In this document: positions 4,769 to 10,684 of the stretch, one piece after another
Numbering within the stretch: position 1 is the first letter of the stretch
How the letters are laid out: the number at the start of each line of letters is the position of its first letter
From: an uncultured Collinsella sp.
GTDB lineage: Bacteria; Actinomycetota; Coriobacteriia; Coriobacteriales; Coriobacteriaceae
Direction: 5' to 3'
DNA: 10,684 nt
NCBI GenBank assembly: GCA_900555955.1
Contig: USNA01000012.1
Coordinates: forward strand, 1 to 10,684
Program-made: the position numbers and the translations under genes
The notes under the pieces: generated by a model
The model's database searches: none
Told to the model about the DNA's origin: nothing
What the model saw: only the letters and a program-made list of their open reading frames with translations

Positions 4769-6733
4769 ATGGCAGAGAACCAGAACGTCGCCGATCAGGC
4801 CTCGACGCTCAACGACGAGCGCGCCACGCGTCTGGCAAAGCGCGCCGCCCTGTTCGAGGCGGGCCAGAACCCCTATCCCGAGCACTCCGAGATCGAGGAC
4901 TATGTCGTCGACATTGAGGCCAAATATGCCGATCTTGCCGATGGCGAGGATACTGAGGACGTCGTGAAGATCGGCGGCCGCGTGGTCGCCAAGCGTGGTC
5001 AGGGCAAGATCATGTTTATCGTCGTGCGCGACGCTACCGCCGAGATTCAGCTGTTCTGCCGCATCAACGACATGGACGAGGCAGCTTGGAATACGCTCAA
5101 GGCTCTCGACCTTGGTGACATCCTGGGCGTGACCGGCGTGGTTGTTCGCACCAAGCGCGGCCAGCTCTCCGTTGCCCCCAAGAGCGCGACCCTGCTCTCC
5201 AAGGCCGTTCGTCCGTTGCCCGAGAAGTTCCACGGCCTCTCCGACAAGGAGACCCGTTATCGTCAGCGCTATGTCGACCTGATTGCCAACGACGATGTTC
5301 GCGAGACCTTCCGCAAGCGCTCGCAGATTCTCTCCACCTTCCGCCGCTTCATGGAATCTGACGGCTATATGGAGGTCGAGACCCCCATCCTGCAGACCAT
5401 TCAGGGCGGCGCTACGGCCAAGCCGTTCATCACGCACTTCAACGCGCTCGATCAGGAGTGCTACCTGCGCATTGCTACCGAGCTGCACCTCAAGCGCTGC
5501 ATCGTCGGTGGCTTTGAGCGCGTCTTCGAGATCGGCCGCATCTTCCGCAACGAGGGTATGGACCTCACCCACAACCCCGAGTTCACCACGATGGAGGCCT
5601 ATCGTGCCTTCTCCGATCTCGATGGCATGAAGGCACTCGCCCAGGGCGTCATCAAGGCTGCCAACAAGGCTATCGGCAATCCCGAGGTCATCGAGTATCA
5701 GGGCCAGACCATCGATCTGTCCGGTGAGTGGGCAAGCCGTCCCATGACCGATATCGTCTCGGACGTGCTCGGCAAGCAGGTCACCATCGACACACCGGTC
5801 GAGGAGCTTGCCGCCGCTGCGCGCGAGAAGGGCCTGGAGATCAAGCCCGAGTGGACTGCTGGCAAAATTATCGCCGAGATTTACGATGAGCTGGGCGAGG
5901 ACACCATCGTCAACCCGACCTTCGTATGCGATTACCCCATCGAGGTCAGCCCGCTTGCCAAGCGTTTTGAGGACGATCCGCGCCTGACGCACCGCTTTGA
6001 GCTGGTCATCGCCGGCCACGAGTACGCCAACGCATTCTCCGAGCTCAACGACCCGGTCGACCAGGCTGCGCGCTTTGCTGCCCAGATGGCTGAGAAGGCC
6101 GGCGGCGACGATGAGGCCATGGAGTACGACGAGGACTACGTGCGTGCCCTCGAGTACGGTATGCCTCCTGCGGGTGGCATTGGCATCGGTATCGACCGTG
6201 TAGTCATGCTGCTCACCAACCAGGCCTCCATTCGCGACGTCCTGCTGTTCCCGCACATGAAGCCCGAGAAGGGTTTCCAGTCCGGCGCCGCTGCCGCCAA
6301 GGCTGCCGAGGCCGGCAACGCCGCAAGCCCGTTCGTCAAGCCGCTCAAGCCCACGCTCGATTACTCCAAGATCGCCGTCGAGCCGCTGTTTGAGGAGTTC
6401 GTCGACTTCGATACCTTCTCTAAGAGCGATTTCCGTGCCGTGAAGGTCAAGGCATGCGAGGCCGTCAAGAAGTCCAAGAAGCTGTTGAACTTTACGCTCG
6501 ACGACGGCACCGGCACCGACCGCACCATCCTCTCCGGTATTCACGATTATTACGAGCCCGAGGACCTGGTCGGCAAGACGCTGCTCGCTATCACAAACCT
6601 GCCTCCGCGCAAGATGATGGGTATTCCCAGCTGCGGTATGTTGATCAGCGCTATTCACGAGGAAGAGGGCGAGGAGCGCCTCAACCTGATCCAGCTCGAC
6701 GCCTCCATCCCCGCCGGCGCAAAGATGTACTAA
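4769..6733 (+). CDS. lysS: Lysyl-tRNA synthetase (class II) with C-terminal Trbp111-like tRNA-binding domain
   Basis: This 654-residue protein charges tRNA-Lys with lysine. Residues about 1-150 hold the anticodon-binding OB fold (VKIGGRVVAKRGQGKIMF). GLSDKETRYRQRYVDLI leads into the class II catalytic core: motif 1 near residues 190-210, motif 2 FRNEGMDLTHNPEFT near 258-275, and motif 3 GGIGIGIDRVVML near 468-480. A usual bacterial LysRS ends soon after this, near 500 residues. Here an Ala-rich linker (about 498-520) leads to an extra domain at about 545-654. Its motifs TILSGIHDYYEPEDLVGK, NLPPRKMMGIPSCGMLISA and the SDFRAVKVKACE entry match the Trbp111/EMAPII-type OB fold found at the C-terminus of MetRS. 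The start has GAGGAG about nine bases upstream. The domain probably raises tRNA affinity or mediates dimerisation (inference). Confidence 0.96.
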   Translation: MAENQNVADQASTLNDERATRLAKRAALFEAGQNPYPEHSEIEDYVVDIEAKYADLADGEDTEDVVKIGGRVVAKRGQGKIMFIVVRDATAEIQLFCRINDMDEAAWNTLKALDLGDILGVTGVVVRTKRGQLSVAPKSATLLSKAVRPLPEKFHGLSDKETRYRQRYVDLIANDDVRETFRKRSQILSTFRRFMESDGYMEVETPILQTIQGGATAKPFITHFNALDQECYLRIATELHLKRCIVGGFERVFEIGRIFRNEGMDLTHNPEFTTMEAYRAFSDLDGMKALAQGVIKAANKAIGNPEVIEYQGQTIDLSGEWASRPMTDIVSDVLGKQVTIDTPVEELAAAAREKGLEIKPEWTAGKIIAEIYDELGEDTIVNPTFVCDYPIEVSPLAKRFEDDPRLTHRFELVIAGHEYANAFSELNDPVDQAARFAAQMAEKAGGDDEAMEYDEDYVRALEYGMPPAGGIGIGIDRVVMLLTNQASIRDVLLFPHMKPEKGFQSGAAAAKAAEAGNAASPFVKPLKPTLDYSKIAVEPLFEEFVDFDTFSKSDFRAVKVKACEAVKKSKKLLNFTLDDGTGTDRTILSGIHDYYEPEDLVGKTLLAITNLPPRKMMGIPSCGMLISAIHEEEGEERLNLIQLDASIPAGAKMY

Positions 6734-6736
6734 CTA

Positions 6737-6763
6737 GTTACGCGGTTCTACGAACCGCGTAAC
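6737..6763. repeat. Perfect 12-bp inverted repeat just after lysS
   Basis: GTTACGCGGTTC (6737-6748) and GAACCGCGTAAC (6752-6763) are perfect reverse complements around TAC. The repeat starts three bases after the lysS stop. No T-run follows, so it is not a standard terminator. It may stabilise the mRNA 3' end or be a protein-binding site. Confidence 0.75.
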
Positions 6764-6805
6764 GGCTCGACGCTGTGCGCCGCCCAGAGCGACAATTTGT
6801 CATTC

Positions 6806-6847
6806 AAAAGGCAAGGCATGACCAGAAGGTCTATGCCTTGCCTTTTT
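6806..6847 (+). terminator. Intrinsic terminator downstream of lysS
   Basis: AAAAGGCAAGGCAT (6806-6819) pairs perfectly with ATGCCTTGCCTTTT (6833-6846). A further GACC/GGTC pairing lies inside, leaving an AGAA loop. Flanking A and T runs make it potentially bidirectional. It is the natural end of the lysS transcript. Confidence 0.93.
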
Positions 6848-7064
6848 CATGCCAACTTGTTCGCTCTGGACGGCGCTCGCTGGCGTTGCCGAAACATCGG
6901 CGTTGCCTTGGTCCAGATGTGGCACTTGGGGACGGTCCTTTTCGTCGGGGCCTACCGGCGCATTGGGGGTTTGCGCCTTCCATGCATGACAGCCGTCTCT
7001 TTTATGTTTCCTTTAGCCGTTGCTGCTTAGGATGGGGGTTAGTCGGTAGGAAGGGAGTGTCTAT

Positions 7065-8633
7065 ATGGACGACGCGAGCGAGCGTGCAATCGAAGAGGAC
7101 ATGCTCGATCAGTTCAATTACTTTGACGATGAGGATGAGGAGCTGATCGATCGTCGCGAGCCGGCACCGCTTGACTCATTTGATCTGGTCGATGAAGAGC
7201 CCGACGAGGACGAGGGCGAATCAGCGGAGCCCTCACGGTCTTCGCGCCTTGACTCGCTGCTTTCGAGAGCCCCCCTGCACCACGGCGTTCGTGCCGGCGC
7301 GCTCCATATGAAAACTGACTGGCATCAGATCGTGACGGCAGGCGATGAGCTTGCCGTCGATGCGCCGCTCACCGATAAGTCATCCATCATCTGCCGTACC
7401 GGCATGCTTATGCTGGCAAGCGGAACAGGTGCCTGGCGCGTGCGCGATACCATGAATCGTGTTGCCGCTGTACTCGGCGTCACGATTCACGTCGACCTGA
7501 GTCTTCTGTCGTTTGAGTGCACCTGCATCGAAGATGGCCACTGCTTTAACGAGGTTGTCAGCCTGCCCACAACGGGGGTCAATACTCATCGCATTTGGAT
7601 GATGGAGAGCTTCTTAAAGGAAATCGAGATTTACGGGCGCCGGTTTACCGTGCACGAATACCACGAGATGCTCAAGACCGTTGAGAGCTCAAAGCCCGAT
7701 TACGCTCCCTGGCAACAGGGCCTTGCGGCGGCCTGTGCTTGTGGCGCCTTCGTCTTTTTGCTCGGCGGCGGCCCTATCGAGATGGCCTGTGCGTTCGTAG
7801 GCGCTGGTGTCGGCAACTTTGCTCGTTCCCATATTCTCAAGCAGGGTCTTGGCCAGTTTAGCGCGCTGACGACTGGTGTTGCGCTCGCTTGCGTTTCGTA
7901 TCTGCTGGCATTGCTCGGCCTTGGCCAGGTCGTACCGGGGGCAATGTCGCACCAAGAAGGCTATATCGGCGCCATGCTCTTTGTGATTCCCGGCTTTCCC
8001 CTCATTACGGCAGGCCTCGACATCGCTAAGCTCGACATGCGAAGCGGCATTGAGCGTCTTTCGTATGCCGTGTCGATTATTGTGATGGCGACCCTCGTAG
8101 GCTGGATGGTTGCCGAATGTGTGGGGCTGGCGCCGGATGACTTCGCCCCGCTCGGCCTCTCACCGTTGGCTCTTACGCTCTTGCGCATACTGATGAGCTT
8201 TATCGGTGTATTTGGCTTCTCGGTTATGTTCAACAGCCCGGTAAAGATGGCCGCGGCGGCAGGGCTCATCGGCGCCGTGTCCAATACCTTGCGCCTTACG
8301 CTCGTCGATGCGCCGACGATGCTTCCCTTCCTGGGCTTGAGCGTAGGCATGCCTCCCGAGGCGGCTGCATTTATCGGGGCGCTCGTATCGGGCCTTCTGG
8401 CAAGCCTGGCAGAAATCAAGCTCACCTACCCACGTATCGCCCTCACGGTGCCATCGATCGTCATTATGGTGCCGGGCTTGTATCTGTATCGCTCGATGTA
8501 TTACATGTGCACCTTCGACACGGTCAATATGCTCGGCTGGTTTGTGCGCGCGGTGCTCATCGTGGCGTTTTTGCCTGTTGGCCTGGGTGTGGCGCGCACC
8601 CTCACCGATCCTCGCTGGCGCCACACCAGCTAA
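7065..8633 (+). CDS. Threonine/serine exporter family protein (fused ThrE/YjjP-YjjB type)
   Basis: This 522-residue integral membrane protein resembles ThrE of Corynebacterium glutamicum, which exports threonine and serine. Residues about 1-75 are a soluble, strongly acidic tail rich in Asp and Glu. Residues about 85-215 form the cytoplasmic part of the DUF1212 (ThrE_N) domain with SGTGAWRVRDTMNRVAAVLG near 118. Membrane segments begin near residue 218 (LAAACACGAFVFLLGGG). They continue through PGFPLITAGLDIAKLDMRSGIERLSYA, a stretch typical of the family. From about residue 364 a second four-to-five helix unit (ThrE_C/DUF3815) ends with VPSIVIMVPGLYLYRSMYYM. In proteobacteria the two halves are separate genes, yjjP and yjjB. 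The start is ATG 7065 with GGAAGGGAG upstream. Substrate is inferred from family only; dipeptides or other small molecules are possible. Confidence 0.85.
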   Translation: MDDASERAIEEDMLDQFNYFDDEDEELIDRREPAPLDSFDLVDEEPDEDEGESAEPSRSSRLDSLLSRAPLHHGVRAGALHMKTDWHQIVTAGDELAVDAPLTDKSSIICRTGMLMLASGTGAWRVRDTMNRVAAVLGVTIHVDLSLLSFECTCIEDGHCFNEVVSLPTTGVNTHRIWMMESFLKEIEIYGRRFTVHEYHEMLKTVESSKPDYAPWQQGLAAACACGAFVFLLGGGPIEMACAFVGAGVGNFARSHILKQGLGQFSALTTGVALACVSYLLALLGLGQVVPGAMSHQEGYIGAMLFVIPGFPLITAGLDIAKLDMRSGIERLSYAVSIIVMATLVGWMVAECVGLAPDDFAPLGLSPLALTLLRILMSFIGVFGFSVMFNSPVKMAAAAGLIGAVSNTLRLTLVDAPTMLPFLGLSVGMPPEAAAFIGALVSGLLASLAEIKLTYPRIALTVPSIVIMVPGLYLYRSMYYMCTFDTVNMLGWFVRAVLIVAFLPVGLGVARTLTDPRWRHTS

Positions 8634-8666
8634 TTGGTGCAAGGGGGACAGGTCACTTTGCACCAA
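8634..8666 (+). repeat. Hairpin with GGGACAGGT core, abutting the exporter stop codon
   Basis: The arms TTGGTGCAA (8634-8642) and TTGCACCAA (8658-8666) are perfect 9-bp inverted repeats enclosing GGGGGACAGGTCACT. As with the copy at 1079, the left arm starts at the first base after the TAA stop. The core GGGACAGGT is shared while the arms are unrelated, so the hairpin rather than the arm sequence is kept. Confidence 0.6.
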
Positions 8667-8739
8667 ATGAGTTGCGGTGAAATAGGGACTGAATTGCTGC
8701 TTAAAGGGTCAAAACAGTCCGTATTCCACCGCAACTTAT
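8667..8739 (+). repeat. Long imperfect inverted repeat (25-bp arms, 23-base loop)
   Basis: Bases 8667-8691 pair with 8715-8739 over 25 positions, with two mismatches (8680/8726 and 8685/8721) and one G-T pair (8669/8737). The core arms are GTTGCGGTGAAATAGGGACTG-like on the left and its near reverse complement on the right. No T-run follows, so it is not a terminator. It begins directly after the GGGACAGGT hairpin and may form one composite element with it. Confidence 0.7.
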
Positions 8740-8852
8740 GGGGTCGGGGGATTATTGGTGCCCTGCATCTCCATAAACTCAACGCTTACGAAGCACGTGC
8801 TTTTCGTGCTAGGCTGATTCCACCACATAAGTAGTCGCAGACGCACGTATCA

Positions 8853-8902
8853 CGGGCGGGCGAGATGAAGTCCCAACAGCTCCATCTCGCCCGCCCGTTT
8901 TT
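8853..8902 (+). terminator. Strong intrinsic terminator in front of the DUF2798 gene
   Basis: CGGGCGGGCGAGATG (8853-8867) pairs perfectly over 15 bp with CATCTCGCCCGCCCG (8883-8897) and is followed by TTTTT. The next start codon is only 42 bases downstream. It therefore either ends the exporter transcript or acts inside the leader of the next gene. Confidence 0.92.
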
Positions 8903-8943
8903 GTTGTGCGCCGCGGCGCAACACAGAAAGGACCATGCCCTTT

Positions 8944-9492
8944 ATGCCTATCAACAAACGAGAGAGCCTGCTGTTCACCTTTATCATGTGCTTTTGCATG
9001 GTGCTCTGGATGAGCGTCTACAACGTCGCCCTGCAGTATGGGGCCATCAACGGCGAGGTTATTGCCGCCGCGTGGCTCGGCTTCCCCGTTGCCTACATTT
9101 TTGCCATGTGCTGCGACTGGTTTGTTGCCAGCCCGCTGGCCAAAGGCTTTGCCTTCAAGTTCCTAGTTACTCCGGGCAAGAGCTCACCGCTTGCCATGAC
9201 GCTCGCCGTCAGCTCCTGCATGGTCGTTCCCATGGTCATCATCATGTCGCTCTACGGCGCGTGCGAGGGTCTGACGCACATGCCCGGCGGCATCCTTGCG
9301 AACCTGTATTCCGTGCCCGCGATCTGGATGATCAACATCCCGCATAATTTTGTGATGGCGCTGCCGTGGAACCTTTTGGTAGCCGGTCCGATTTCCCGCT
9401 TCATCTTCCGTCGCGCCTTCCCTGTGGGGACGGTTTTCGAGGAGGAGCATGCCGAGCTCTTGGAGCAGGCTATGGCTTCTGAGTGCGAGTAG
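8944..9492 (+). CDS. DUF2798-type four-helix membrane protein
   Basis: This 182-residue protein has four predicted transmembrane segments: about 9-30 (LFTFIMCFCMVLWMSVYNVAL), 37-59, 78-105 and 122-148. They are arranged as two similar halves, as expected for tandem DUF2798 units. The opening MPINKRESLLFTFIMC and the SPLAKGFAFKFL and RPI/GPISRFIFRR-like segments after helices 2 and 4 fit that family as I remember it. Function is unknown and it acts in the membrane. The start was chosen at ATG 8944. AAAGGA (8927-8932) is too close to the upstream in-frame ATG 8935 but well spaced for 8944, and MPxNKxE is the usual family N-terminus. The 185-residue form from 8935 remains possible. The C-terminus is a short acidic cytoplasmic tail. 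Confidence 0.75.
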   Translation: MPINKRESLLFTFIMCFCMVLWMSVYNVALQYGAINGEVIAAAWLGFPVAYIFAMCCDWFVASPLAKGFAFKFLVTPGKSSPLAMTLAVSSCMVVPMVIIMSLYGACEGLTHMPGGILANLYSVPAIWMINIPHNFVMALPWNLLVAGPISRFIFRRAFPVGTVFEEEHAELLEQAMASECE

Positions 9493-9657
9493 CTCGCTTA
9501 GGGACCTGCTGAGCGCGGGCGACTTGCTTGGTTGGAGCCCTAAGCGTGGATAGCTCGCTCGGCGACATCGCGGGCGCGAGCGGTGCGCATGACCGGAGGG
9601 CCCGTGCTGCTCCGTTGCCCGACGTGCTAGCGCGCAGACAATCTGTTGGTGCATTCG
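9493..9657. other. Non-coding stretch with inverted and direct repeats after the DUF2798 gene
   Basis: No gene is seen here. CGCTTAGGG (9495-9503) and CCCTAAGCG (9538-9546) form a perfect 9-bp inverted repeat with a 34-base loop. TAGCTCGCT occurs twice in direct orientation (9490-9498 and 9551-9559), and GCTCGC/GCGAGC (9553-9558 with 9576-9581) can pair. It may be a structured 3' untranslated region or a decayed repeat. Confidence 0.4.
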
Positions 9658-9690
9658 GCGGCTGCTGAAGCGTTTCGGCAGCCGCTTTTT
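9658..9690 (+). terminator. Intrinsic terminator before the activase gene
   Basis: GCGGCTGCTGAA (9658-9669) pairs with TTCGGCAGCCGC (9674-9685) over 12 positions with one T-G pair. The loop is GCGT and five T residues follow. It separates the DUF2798 transcript from the downstream promoter region. Confidence 0.92.
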
Positions 9691-9702
9691 ATACGGAGTT
9701 TA

Positions 9703-9723
9703 AATACAACAGTCTGTTGTATT
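9703..9723. promoter_or_regulatory. Palindromic operator candidate upstream of the dehydratase activase gene
   Basis: AATACAACA (9703-9711) and TGTTGTATT (9715-9723) are perfect reverse complements around GTC. The form and AT-rich composition are typical of TetR-family or similar dimeric repressor sites. An extended -10-like TGG-TATATC lies at 9732-9740, so the palindrome would cover the -35 region of the promoter. No regulator gene is in the window, and the -35 itself is unclear. Confidence 0.6.
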
Positions 9724-9772
9724 ACGTAGAGTGGTATATCTCTAGCAGGAAAAATGCGAGAGACGGAGCATT

Positions 9773-10684
9773 ATGGCGTTGCTAGTAGGACTGGACGTAG
9801 GGTCGACGACGACCAAAGTTTACGCGATGCACGAGGATATGACCGAGGCGTGGTGGGGATATCGCCGCCACGGGGCGTGTCAGGCAGCGAGCGTGCGCGC
9901 CATGCTCGGCGAGCTCGCCGAGCGCTTTCCCCATGAGTCGCTGCGCGTTGCGGTGACCGGCTCGGGTGCGCGCGATATCGCGACCGCGCTGGGCGCCTCG
10001 TACGTTCAGGAGGTGGTCGCCAACGCGCTCGCGATCAGCAGGTTCTATCCGCAGACGCGCTGCGCCATCGAGCTGGGCGGCCAAGACGCCAAGATGATCT
10101 TCTTCCGCACCAACGATAAGGGAGACATCGAGGTTGCCGACATGCGCATGAACGGCTCGTGCGCAGGCGGTACCGGTGCATTTATCGACGAGATGGCAAA
10201 GCTCATGGGGGTCGGCACCGAATCGGGCGAGTTCGAGCAGCTCGCAAGCCGGGGAACGACCGTCCACGAGGTCTCGGGCCGCTGCGGCGTGTACGCAAAG
10301 ACCGATATCCAGCCGCTGCTCAACGAGGGCATTCCTACCACCGACCTGGCGCTTTCGGCGCTTCACGCGGTCGCCCGCCAAACGATCGGCGGTCTGGCCC
10401 AGGGTATCGACATCGAGCCGCCGGTAATCTTCGAGGGCGGTACGCTCGCCTACAACCCCACGCTGGTCCGCGTGTTCCGGGAGCAACTGAATCTATCGGA
10501 CGATCAGGTTATCGTCCCGCGCGATCCGCAGATCATGGTCGCGCGCGGTGCCGCCCTGTCGCTGACCGACATGTTCGCATCGTCCCAACCGATCGACCTT
10601 CCCGACGCTTTTGTCCGGCTGGATAAGCTCGAGACGGTCGCGCCCGCAAGCGGGGAGGGACGTCTTGCCCAGCCCTTTTTTGCC
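9773..10684 (+). CDS. Acyl-CoA dehydratase activase, BadF/BadG/BcrA/BcrD ATPase domain (3' end outside window)
   Basis: The frame from ATG 9773 is open for 304 codons to the window end. It is an ASKHA-fold ATPase of the HgdC/BadF type, which uses ATP to drive low-potential electron transfer into 2-hydroxyacyl-CoA dehydratases or benzoyl-CoA reductase-like partners. Visible motifs are the phosphate loop LVGLDVGSTTTKVY (residues 3-16), VTGSGARDIA, the second phosphate motif ELGGQDAK (about 99-106), NGSCAGGTGAF with Cys130, SGRCGVYAKTD with Cys171, and the adenosine motif FEGGTLAYNPTLVRVF. The two cysteines match in spacing the pair that holds the [4Fe-4S] cluster between HgdC subunits. HgdC alone is about 260 residues, so the continuing frame suggests the long multi-domain form (second ATPase, DUF2229, dehydratase-like domain), which is unproven here. 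The GGAG at 9765-9768 serves as ribosome binding site. Confidence 0.9.
   Translation, partial: MALLVGLDVGSTTTKVYAMHEDMTEAWWGYRRHGACQAASVRAMLGELAERFPHESLRVAVTGSGARDIATALGASYVQEVVANALAISRFYPQTRCAIELGGQDAKMIFFRTNDKGDIEVADMRMNGSCAGGTGAFIDEMAKLMGVGTESGEFEQLASRGTTVHEVSGRCGVYAKTDIQPLLNEGIPTTDLALSALHAVARQTIGGLAQGIDIEPPVIFEGGTLAYNPTLVRVFREQLNLSDDQVIVPRDPQIMVARGAALSLTDMFASSQPIDLPDAFVRLDKLETVAPASGEGRLAQPFFA

Larger units (their letters stand above)
6734..7064. other. Intergenic region between lysS and the ThrE-type exporter
   Basis: This 331-base gap holds a perfect 27-base palindrome just after lysS (6737-6763), a short GACAA/TTGTC inverted repeat at 6791-6801, and a strong terminator (6806-6847). At 6921-6942 a GGGGACGGTCCTTTT stretch resembles the repeat cores at 1079 and 8634, but without paired arms. 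Open frames crossing the terminator (6775-7146 and 6797-7030) have no recognisable protein character. No promoter for the exporter gene could be picked with confidence. Confidence 0.7.
8634..8943. other. Intergenic region between the exporter and the DUF2798 gene
   Basis: This 310-base gap contains, in order, the GGGACAGGT hairpin (8634-8666), a long imperfect hairpin (8667-8739), and an AGCACG/CGTGCT inverted repeat (8792-8797 with 8805-8810). A possible weak promoter, TTACGA (8786-8791) with TAGGCT (8810-8815), overlaps that repeat. A strong terminator (8853-8902) and the palindrome TGCGCCGCGGCGCA (8907-8920) follow. The open frame 8634-8834 spans the repeats and is not considered coding. 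Confidence 0.65.

Noticed and set aside
4637..6658. A 673-codon open frame on the minus strand opposite lysS
   Set aside because: It mirrors the codon pattern of the well-supported lysS gene, is low-complexity and rich in Leu, Gly and Asp, and has no recognisable family. Long antisense frames are common opposite GC-rich genes.
6775..7146. Open frames of 123 and 77 codons between lysS and the exporter
   Set aside because: They run through the strong terminator at 6806-6847 and have arginine- and cysteine-rich, random-looking sequence.
8634..8834. A 66-codon open frame after the exporter
   Set aside because: It translates the inverted repeats at 8634-8666 and 8667-8739 and shows no protein-like features.
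9754..9936. A 60-codon frame overlapping the activase start
   Set aside because: It is out of frame with the conserved ASKHA motifs, which read cleanly from ATG 9773.

Overview
The window is a high-GC, gene-dense stretch of a bacterial chromosome. Coding style, gene order and intergenic repeats suggest a Coriobacteriia actinobacterium, with Collinsella or a close relative most likely; this is an inference from pattern recognition, not a database match. Every gene I can support lies on the + strand. Most are housekeeping genes, with transport and anaerobic-metabolism genes toward the right end.

Left part (1-3600): the 3' end of murI (glutamate racemase) is followed by rph (RNase PH), rdgB (house-cleaning NTP pyrophosphatase) and dtd (D-aminoacyl-tRNA deacylase). 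rdgB and dtd are coupled with a 3-base gap. A promoter (TTGCGT, 18 bp, TATAGT) then drives veg and ispE. ispE is visibly broken: its N-terminal third jumps frame at about 2821-2834, and roughly 15 codons of conserved sequence appear to be missing.

Middle (3600-6850): a tRNA-Pro(CGG) with encoded CCA and its own terminator; tatA with a clean promoter whose spacer is a perfect 9-3-9 palindrome; greA; and lysS. The lysS product is 654 residues because a Trbp111/MetRS-C-type tRNA-binding domain is fused to its C-terminus. Strong intrinsic terminators follow the tRNA, tatA and lysS. A weaker terminator-like hairpin between greA and lysS overlaps an alternative pairing.

Right part (6850-10684): a fused ThrE-type amino-acid exporter with an acidic N-terminal tail, a small four-helix DUF2798 membrane protein, and the start of an acyl-CoA dehydratase activase (HgdC/BadF type) that runs open past the window end. 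A perfect 9-3-9 palindrome precedes the activase gene and looks like a repressor operator. Two short hairpins with a shared GGGACAGGT core begin at the base after the stop codons of rph and the exporter gene. Their stem sequences differ completely but still pair. A further 25-bp-arm hairpin sits behind the second one.

I found no CRISPR array, insertion sequence, prophage or defence system. The best candidates for a second look are the interrupted ispE, the LysRS-Trbp111 fusion, the stop-codon-abutting hairpin family and the two promoter palindromes.
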